Of a stretch of DNA of 11,206 nt, positions 7,201 through 11,206 are shown one piece after another. The position numbers and the translations under genes were made by a program. The first letter of the stretch is position 1, and every line of letters begins with the position of its first letter. The notes beneath the pieces are model-generated. The model saw only the letters and a list, made by a program, of their open reading frames with translations, was not told the DNA's origin and made no database searches. The stretch lies in NCBI GenBank assembly GCA_024688095.1, contig JAILEJ010000081.1:1-11206 (forward strand). Reading direction: 5' to 3'. The DNA is from Butyrivibrio sp. (GTDB lineage Bacteria > Bacillota > Clostridia > Lachnospirales > Lachnospiraceae).

Positions 7201-7459
7201 ACTTGGACTTTCAGATACTGTTTCGCAGAACCTGGGAGGAATACAGATGGATGCACTGTTTGTGGATGAAGGATTTGGAACCCTGGACAAAAAATCTATC
7301 GATGGCGCAATGGAAATATTGATGGGACTTTCAGGAAAAGGTAAGCTTGTTGGTATTATAAGCCACAGAGAAGAACTTATTGAAAGCATTCCTCAGCAAA
7401 TTCATATCACTAAAACCAGAAATGGAAGTGTGTTTGAGATAGAGAACAGCAGGGACTGA
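4271..7459 (+). CDS. sbcC: SbcC, ATPase/coiled-coil subunit of SbcCD
   Basis: This 1062-residue Rad50-like SMC-family ATPase opens and clamps DNA for SbcD. All elements are intact: Walker A GETGAGKT (36-43), Q-loop Q155 (IAQGEF), two long Lys/Glu-rich coiled-coil arms (about 190-520 and 560-880), and between them the zinc hook C532-P-V-C535 that dimerises through Zn2+. Then come the signature motif LSGGE (964-968), Walker B with D999/E1000 (LFVDEGFGTLD), and the H-loop H1032 (IISHREE). The start at 4271 gives the family-typical MKPIKLIISAFGPYAG. AGGAAAGG (4251-4258) is 12 bases upstream, a little far, so an in-frame TTG at 4265 (two residues longer) is possible. The gene overlaps the end of sbcD. 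No terminator hairpin follows it, so read-through into the glycosyltransferase gene is possible. Confidence 0.96.
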   Translation: MKPIKLIISAFGPYAGTMPAIEFSDFEEDGLFLISGETGAGKTTIFDAIIFALFGTTSGTYKDTRYLKSEFADAKTQCYVDFYFSHQGKNYHIKRNPPYMRKKERGEGYKEEQEKVVLYSGDDVPIEGIKNVSVAVKELLNIDCNQFKQVAMIAQGEFWKLLNASTEERTGILRNIFMTDGYLKMGYELRDLQKESYGIKEDARKSIQQFLEGIQVREDSEFFDELKDMVERHRDIKTLWDIDEIISLIDKIVNEEEKFSEEGKKETEELEKKLLKVRADIAAANSNNELFNNVKEHEISVNKLKAQKEEMEANKIQADLDAKATINVKPLYDNYIEQKKAVTSLEQEIDENKKELKNLDDAQKKAKEDLFECKKNEPLIEKYRLDLGEIKNNEGNYKERDRINLEAQKNANMLKELEKSLKEFENEKIFRQDELNEFETKAIELKDSRELYRMAENRADRIAKLTEKTENAKEAIDDLIKDELLLEEYQKTAKEKIDEFVRATSEREHYERLLDSSRAGILAKLLEEGKPCPVCGSTSHPAPATLTDDSVTEEELDEYKEREEFARNNKDEAVRKAETLIETNKVKADNLYLSLLDITENELIEAVENPGKDQQENKKLIQNISQKLNELRKETDGELKLQKNRKNNLEEAEDSIEKLRNTIIPEIDDKLEEARKNLESVKIKVKEDESTIKALKNLKYESWKQAETQIDILTEQIEKNSLAIEMAQKAFDESSTKKTALDSAIKTQEDAIEKAKSLCAEKFGCYESERRKYFDKEEMFFEHLTTREAIDTLNKKISEYESSLKSQIALLSDAKKRIEGKEYIEIEDYKSKELELSSNYKEAGKSLNGAEIRIKNNLDTRNNIISKGEEYKEAEKENSMHKRLYDLVSGNVSNGSVKITLEQYIQTAGFDSIIAAANKRLSPMSGGQFELRRKKNLDSKKSKEILDLEVLDNYTGTYRPVGNLSGGESFKASLSLALGLSDTVSQNLGGIQMDALFVDEGFGTLDKKSIDGAMEILMGLSGKGKLVGIISHREELIESIPQQIHITKTRNGSVFEIENSRD

Positions 7460-7469
7460 TATATGTATT

Positions 7470-7497
7470 TTGATAAAAGTCTTACTTATGCTATAAT
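7470..7497 (+). promoter_or_regulatory. Promoter for the glycosyltransferase gene
   Basis: TTGATA (7470-7475), a 16-base spacer and TATAAT (7492-7497) preceded by TGC (extended -10) form the best-looking promoter in the window. The predicted start is near 7504, leaving a leader of about 57 bases. It lies just past the sbcC stop, so the glycosyltransferase can be expressed independently of sbcDC. Confidence 0.65.
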
Positions 7498-7516
7498 TCA
7501 TTAGTATTATGTTTAA

Positions 7517-7564
7517 ATGAAAAAACAGAACACAAATGAATATATACAAAGAGAAAATGTATGA
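7517..7564 (+). CDS. Possible 15-codon upstream ORF overlapping the glycosyltransferase start
   Basis: An ATG 13 bases past the predicted transcription start opens a frame encoding MKKQNTNEYIQRENV. Its TGA overlaps the next gene's ATG as ATGA (7561-7564), the usual arrangement for translational coupling. No ribosome binding site is visible for it, and the glycosyltransferase has only a weak one (AAAGAG, 7548-7553). It may be chance in AT-rich DNA. Confidence 0.2.
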   Translation: MKKQNTNEYIQRENV

Positions 7565-8271
7565 AGAAAAGTAAAGTTTTGCTGATGATTGCAGCATATA
7601 ATGAAGAGGAAAATCTTGAGAGTGTTATTGATAATCTTATAGATAATTATCCTCAGTATGATTATGTTGTAATCAATGATGGCTCAAGAGATAATACAGC
7701 AGCCATTTGTAAAAAGAGAAAATACAATTTCATAAATGTTCCAATTAATCTTGGAATAGGGGGAGCTATCCAGACTGGCTACAGATATGCACGTGAGTAT
7801 GGTTATGATATTGCAGTGCAGCTTGACGGCGACGGGCAGCATGATCCGGCATATCTTGATGATGTGATAGAGCCGATTCTTGATGGTGATGCAGACTATG
7901 TTATCGGATCAAGATTTATTCACAAGGAAGGATTTCAATCTTCCTTTACAAGAAGGATTGGAATAAAGTTTTTGAGCGGACTTATTACAGTTTTGACATT
8001 TAGGCACATAAAAGATGTTACGAGTGGATTTAGAGCTGTAAATAAGTTTCTTATAAACGTTTATGCAGATAATTATCCTATTGATTATCCTGAACCTGAA
8101 GCTATAGTAGATGCGGTAATGAGAAGGCAAAAGATAATGGAAGTTCCTGTTGTAATGAGAGAAAGAGAAAAGGGAACCAGTTCAATAAATCTAAAGAGGT
8201 CTTTTTACTATATGATAAAGGTTACTTTGGATATTATTGTCTGCAGAATAAGTTACGGTGTCAGAAGATAA
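7561..8271 (+). CDS. Family 2 glycosyltransferase, DPM1/polyprenyl-phosphate-sugar synthase-like
   Basis: This 236-residue GT-A fold enzyme likely transfers a sugar from a nucleotide-sugar donor, possibly to polyprenyl phosphate, for cell-surface glycan synthesis. Motifs visible are MIAAYNEEENL (9-19) at the nucleotide-binding start, VINDGSRDNT (37-46) with D40, the metal-binding DxD D89-G-D91 inside QLDGDGQHDP, IGSRF (115-119), TSGFRAVN (154-161), and the C-terminal EREKGTSSIN (201-210) typical of DPM1-like proteins. The chain ends soon after the core fold with no clear transmembrane pair and no GtrA-like domain, so it is probably peripheral at the inner face of the membrane. The acceptor and sugar cannot be read from sequence. 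It has its own promoter and is followed by a strong terminator. It converges with the flippase/glycosidase operon, which suggests a shared surface-polysaccharide theme. An ATG at 7557 is out of frame. Confidence 0.9.
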   Translation: MKKSKVLLMIAAYNEEENLESVIDNLIDNYPQYDYVVINDGSRDNTAAICKKRKYNFINVPINLGIGGAIQTGYRYAREYGYDIAVQLDGDGQHDPAYLDDVIEPILDGDADYVIGSRFIHKEGFQSSFTRRIGIKFLSGLITVLTFRHIKDVTSGFRAVNKFLINVYADNYPIDYPEPEAIVDAVMRRQKIMEVPVVMREREKGTSSINLKRSFYYMIKVTLDIIVCRISYGVRR

Positions 8272-8290
8272 GAAATATAATGTAAAATAG

Positions 8291-8335
8291 AAGATGGATG
8301 ATTTCCTAATACAGGAAATTCATCCATCTTTTTTT
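8291..8335 (+). terminator. Long-stem rho-independent terminator between convergent genes
   Basis: AAGATGGATG-ATTTCCT (8291-8307) pairs with AGGAAAT-T-CATCCATCTT (8313-8330). The stem has 17 base pairs with a single bulged T (8320), a five-base loop (AATAC) and a T-run at 8329-8335. It ends the glycosyltransferase transcript. In the minus direction the same hairpin is followed only by CTATTTT, so it would be a weaker terminator for the glycosidase transcript ending at 8369. Confidence 0.92.
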
Positions 8336-8368
8336 ATAAAATTCCCGATGTTTTGAAATGCAGATATA

Positions 8369-9556
8369 TCAGAGGGCTAAAAGAGCTGCGCCCTGTCCCC
8401 ACGGATACTGACCATAGGTTTGGTAATGAACAGCAAAATCCTCACAGCCAGATAGACACATTTGAACAAAACCATCTTCTGATATATTGCTTAGAATACA
8501 ATTCTGAGCCTTTTTGACTGAAGCCTTTAGAGCTACAGCATCTGGTTTTGAACTATTGTTTTCAAATTCGTTATTAAGGCTTTCAAGATATTTATTGATT
8601 GAATAGCATATCATTCCGGTTGCAGAAGTATCTAAATGTCCTTCTACACATTCAAGCTGCCAGCTAAATCCACCATCAGGTCTTTGATAAGAAAGTACCG
8701 TTTGCATAAGACTTTCAAACCAGGTAATAAGATCAGAATTAGTATTTGAAATAGTAGAACTCTCATTATCTTTTTTTAAACCGGTACAGTATATATATTC
8801 TGAAAGCCCCATCATAAGCCATCCTACAGCTCGCCCCCATCCTATTATTCCTTTTTTTAGGCTCTCTTTAATGCTATAGCCGTGATAGGGAAGACCGGTG
8901 CGTTCATCAAGGCCATATTCTTTGAAGTTAAGCAGCTGAGTTTCAGCAAGCTTTAAGACATCATCATTTCCCTGATATAAATAACATGAGCTGAGAAACA
9001 TTGCTGTCATTCCAGCGCCGTCAGCAAATACATAGTCATTTCCTGCTTTGGGATTATAGATTATTGAACCATCTGATGCCTTTGGAGTTTTTTCAAGAAA
9101 TTCCATATTGCAGGCAATTGCCTTTTCATATTTTGGAATATAATTCATGACTGATTTTATACTGTAATCCGGATTATCAGTCTTTTCTGCATTATTACTC
9201 TCTTTAATGTATTTCAGGTAATGTATAAGGGCTGTAAATGAAAGCGAATCATCAGGAAAAGCTATCTGTCCGCTAAATTTGTTATTCCATAAATCGATAT
9301 GAGAAAAGAACTCTGAAAAAACCAATTCAGATACTGAACTGTTTATTTCAGGCAAATGTTTAATGCAACTTTCTGACATTCCAAGAAGAAGCATACCTGC
9401 AGGCCAGAACATTATATCTTTATCTGATACATTTTTGCCAAGGGCTTTTTTGGCCAGGGACTTTAGATTTGACTTTAAGTCTGGATTCTGAATCTCATGA
9501 AGCTGCGTTATAGCTGAATTAATCATTTTTTCATATAGAGCTTTTTCTATAAACAT
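8369..9556 (-). CDS. Glycoside hydrolase, GH88/GH105-like (unsaturated uronyl hydrolase family)
   Basis: This 395-residue protein has no signal peptide, so it is cytoplasmic. Features fit the six-hairpin (alpha/alpha)6 glycosidases of families GH88/GH105. They include YVFADGAGMTAMFL (175-188), with D179 as candidate general acid; LPYHGYS (222-228), with H225; GWGRAVGWLMMGLSEY (239-254), the conserved W-G-R-x-x-G-W block; RPDGGFSWQ (292-300); HLDTSATGMI (307-316); and a closing PWGQGAALLAL. Known members remove the unsaturated uronic acid left by polysaccharide lyases. Whether this one acts on a lyase product or another glycan is open, because no lyase or sugar transporter is nearby. AAGGAAGG lies seven bases before the ATG. 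The gene starts 20 bases after the flippase stop, so the two are co-transcribed. Superfamily assignment is good; exact family and substrate are uncertain. Confidence 0.72.
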   Translation of the reverse strand: MFIEKALYEKMINSAITQLHEIQNPDLKSNLKSLAKKALGKNVSDKDIMFWPAGMLLLGMSESCIKHLPEINSSVSELVFSEFFSHIDLWNNKFSGQIAFPDDSLSFTALIHYLKYIKESNNAEKTDNPDYSIKSVMNYIPKYEKAIACNMEFLEKTPKASDGSIIYNPKAGNDYVFADGAGMTAMFLSSCYLYQGNDDVLKLAETQLLNFKEYGLDERTGLPYHGYSIKESLKKGIIGWGRAVGWLMMGLSEYIYCTGLKKDNESSTISNTNSDLITWFESLMQTVLSYQRPDGGFSWQLECVEGHLDTSATGMICYSINKYLESLNNEFENNSSKPDAVALKASVKKAQNCILSNISEDGFVQMCLSGCEDFAVHYQTYGQYPWGQGAALLAL

Positions 9557-9576
9557 TATTTATCCTTCCTTAAAAA

Positions 9577-11097
9577 TTATCGTTTTATTTTTGATATAAC
9601 AATATTTTTCAAATAATTAAATTCATCAGTTCTTCCAAAAAGTATTAGGAATACACCATTAAATATAATTGTTATTATGATGCCCATCACTATAAATGAA
9701 ACTATTGAAAGACTTGCAAGAACTTTTAGGCTTATAAGTCTGCACACAATAACTATTGCAAATACGGTTATCAGATATTTTAAGGTATCTATAAAATATG
9801 AGCCCACCTTTTTGTCAAAGCATACTCTGTAGATGATAAACGGTTTTGTAATATTGGCTATAAGTCCGGAAATAAGAGTTCCTACATAAATTCCTGCAAG
9901 GCCTATAACCTGAACGAGTGTGATTGATAATATCAAATTGACTATACCTTGAATAATTGCAAGATATTTGTCCTGCTCAAAAACACCGGCAGCTGTCTTG
10001 AAGTTACTAAGAACAATTCTGTCTCCCTTGAAATAATAATCTGTAAGTAGAAGATAGATTGCAAGTGTAGGGAGGACATATGTTTTTCCATAACAAAGTT
10101 CAATTAGTGGCGTAAGCAGAATGAAAAAACCTGTTGCAGAAAATCCATAGAACCAGGCAGCGGAGAATCGGTACACTTTAAAGGTGTCAAACTGCTTTTT
10201 CTTACTCTCAGTGGCAATAAGATTACCAAAGCTTGATATAACTGAATTGAAAATTATGTTTACAAAATTTGAGATTGTATTCATAAACATTGTGTAGTTG
10301 TCCACTTTTCCTTCAACGGATACTTCAATAAAGGAAGAGATAATAAGGGCATCAGTCTGAAGTCTCGCGGCATCACCAACTCTGTGGAGTACAAGAGCTT
10401 TTGTTTTTGTCCATATCATACCGCTTTCTTCTTTTGAAAGAGGCTTGATATTTTTGTCTGTAAGATATGGATACAGCCTGTTTAAATAGTTATTTACAAA
10501 TATTTTCTGAATAAGCTGGATTGCAGCATCTGTAAGCAGATATACATAAAAGTTCTGTGTGGTGATAAGAGCTATGATCTGGAAAAAAACAGCTATTATC
10601 TTTGTTATGGTATTTATGTTGGTCTGTATATAGTTTTTCTGTTCAGCATTAACCAGACTGTATTTATAAGATACAAAATAAGTGCTGACTGTGTTGAAAA
10701 GAAATATAAGGTAATAAAAAATAAGATCTCTGTGGGTAGTACCAAGAGGATTTTTGATAAGAAATTTAAGAAAAGGTACAAGTGCAATACCTATGCCTGC
10801 AACGACAAGGGCTATTGTATGATAGGCCTTTCGGTACATTTGCATATAGGACTTGATCTTTTCATTATCACCTTTGGCAACAGGGGCATATAAAGCAAAA
10901 TTCAGGGCTGTTCCAATTCCAAGTTCTGCCATTGACAGAAGTGAAAGAATGGAAGTGTATAATCCGTTTACACCAAGTAGTGTATCGGATAAATTCATAA
11001 TAAATATTTTTCTAAGTATAAAAGACATAAGCGCTGTGGCAATAGTTCCAACATAGCCGAAAGCGATATTGCGCGTAGCGGATTTAACTCTGCTCAT
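9577..11097 (-). CDS. Wzx-like polysaccharide flippase (MOP/PST superfamily)
   Basis: This 506-residue integral membrane protein has about 12-13 hydrophobic segments (for example at about 11-33, 43-66, 92-115, 124-146, 162-182, 275-297, 312-333, 378-420, 440-456 and 462-488). It has the N-terminal pattern of polysaccharide flippases: basic start SRVKSATRN, then an aromatic/Gly helix, then SILSLLSMAELGIGTALNFALYAP-type residues at 49-72. Such proteins move lipid-linked oligosaccharide repeat units across the cytoplasmic membrane. The ATG at 11097 was chosen because GAGG (11109-11106) lies eight bases upstream. The longer frame from a TTG at 11178 has no ribosome binding site and starts upstream of a -10 box. 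The gene heads a pair with the GH88/GH105-like gene. The exported glycan and the matching glycosyltransferases, other than possibly the convergent GT2, are not in the window. Confidence 0.88.
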   Translation of the reverse strand: MSRVKSATRNIAFGYVGTIATALMSFILRKIFIMNLSDTLLGVNGLYTSILSLLSMAELGIGTALNFALYAPVAKGDNEKIKSYMQMYRKAYHTIALVVAGIGIALVPFLKFLIKNPLGTTHRDLIFYYLIFLFNTVSTYFVSYKYSLVNAEQKNYIQTNINTITKIIAVFFQIIALITTQNFYVYLLTDAAIQLIQKIFVNNYLNRLYPYLTDKNIKPLSKEESGMIWTKTKALVLHRVGDAARLQTDALIISSFIEVSVEGKVDNYTMFMNTISNFVNIIFNSVISSFGNLIATESKKKQFDTFKVYRFSAAWFYGFSATGFFILLTPLIELCYGKTYVLPTLAIYLLLTDYYFKGDRIVLSNFKTAAGVFEQDKYLAIIQGIVNLILSITLVQVIGLAGIYVGTLISGLIANITKPFIIYRVCFDKKVGSYFIDTLKYLITVFAIVIVCRLISLKVLASLSIVSFIVMGIIITIIFNGVFLILFGRTDEFNYLKNIVISKIKR

Positions 11098-11127
11098 TTG
11101 TAATTCCTCATGCATATATTTTTTAAC

Positions 11128-11133
11128 ATTATA
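11128..11133 (-). promoter_or_regulatory. Possible -10 box upstream of the flippase gene
   Basis: A perfect TATAAT on the minus strand (11133-11128) is placed to start transcription near 11121, just before the GAGG ribosome binding site and ATG at 11097. No convincing -35 exists at 15-18 bases (for example ACCCAC at 17), so this may be a weak internal promoter within a longer operon entering from the right. Confidence 0.3.
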
Positions 11134-11206
11134 CAATACTTTAGGCAGACGTGGGTATTTAATAGGTTGGAAAAACAATTCAAATGTTATAGAATAATAC
11201 TGTTCC

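Noticed and set aside
11094..11111. Five-codon frame (MRNYK) ending in ATGA at the flippase start
   Set aside because: It contains the flippase ribosome binding site itself and has none of its own. Most likely coincidental.
11098..11178. Longer flippase beginning at a TTG at 11178
   Set aside because: There is no ribosome binding site before the TTG, a TATAAT lies inside the extension, and the extra residues do not look like part of the family. The ATG at 11097 has GAGG eight bases upstream.

Overview
The window is AT-rich DNA with strong AGGAGG-type ribosome binding sites. Its gene families suggest an anaerobic low-GC Firmicute, most likely a clostridial member of the Lachnospiraceae (Butyrivibrio/Roseburia-like). 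That assignment rests on composition, the anaerobe-type rubrerythrin/rubredoxin enzyme and the sbcD/sbcC arrangement, not on a marker gene.

Layout. (1) 14-283, plus strand: a small membrane-anchored zinc-ribbon protein. (2) 414-1592, plus: a four-module oxidative-stress protein (flavin reductase, rubredoxin, rubrerythrin diiron domain, second rubredoxin) with a PerR-box-like sequence upstream and a strong bidirectional terminator downstream. (3) 1593-2092: a 500-base intergenic region that is not empty. It holds an unannotated 20-codon minus-strand ORF with a good Shine-Dalgarno sequence, a minus-strand -10 box, several palindromes, and a perfect 25-base inverted repeat of the LysR T-N11-A type over the lysR promoter. 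(4) 2093-7459, plus: lysR, sbcD, sbcC; sbcD and sbcC overlap by 14 bases. (5) 7561-8271, plus: a DPM1-like family 2 glycosyltransferase with its own extended -10 promoter, followed by a long terminator hairpin at 8291-8335. (6) 8369-11097, minus, convergent: a Wzx-like polysaccharide flippase followed 20 bases later by a cytoplasmic GH88/GH105-like glycosidase, probably the end of a surface-polysaccharide operon that continues beyond the right edge.

How the genes work together. The fusion protein could carry electrons from NAD(P)H through flavin and rubredoxin iron to a peroxide-reducing diiron site on one chain. SbcCD is the Mre11/Rad50-type nuclease that opens hairpins and DNA ends. The right third is cell-surface glycan metabolism.

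The most interesting spot is the lysR upstream region. The LysR-type dyad overlaps the lysR promoter and is centred about 71 bases upstream of the predicted start of a short minus-strand transcript that encodes a 20-residue aromatic peptide and ends at the bidirectional terminator. That is the classic geometry of a LysR regulator and its divergent target, but here the target would be a micro-gene. No CRISPR array, tRNA, rRNA, insertion sequence or phage gene was seen.
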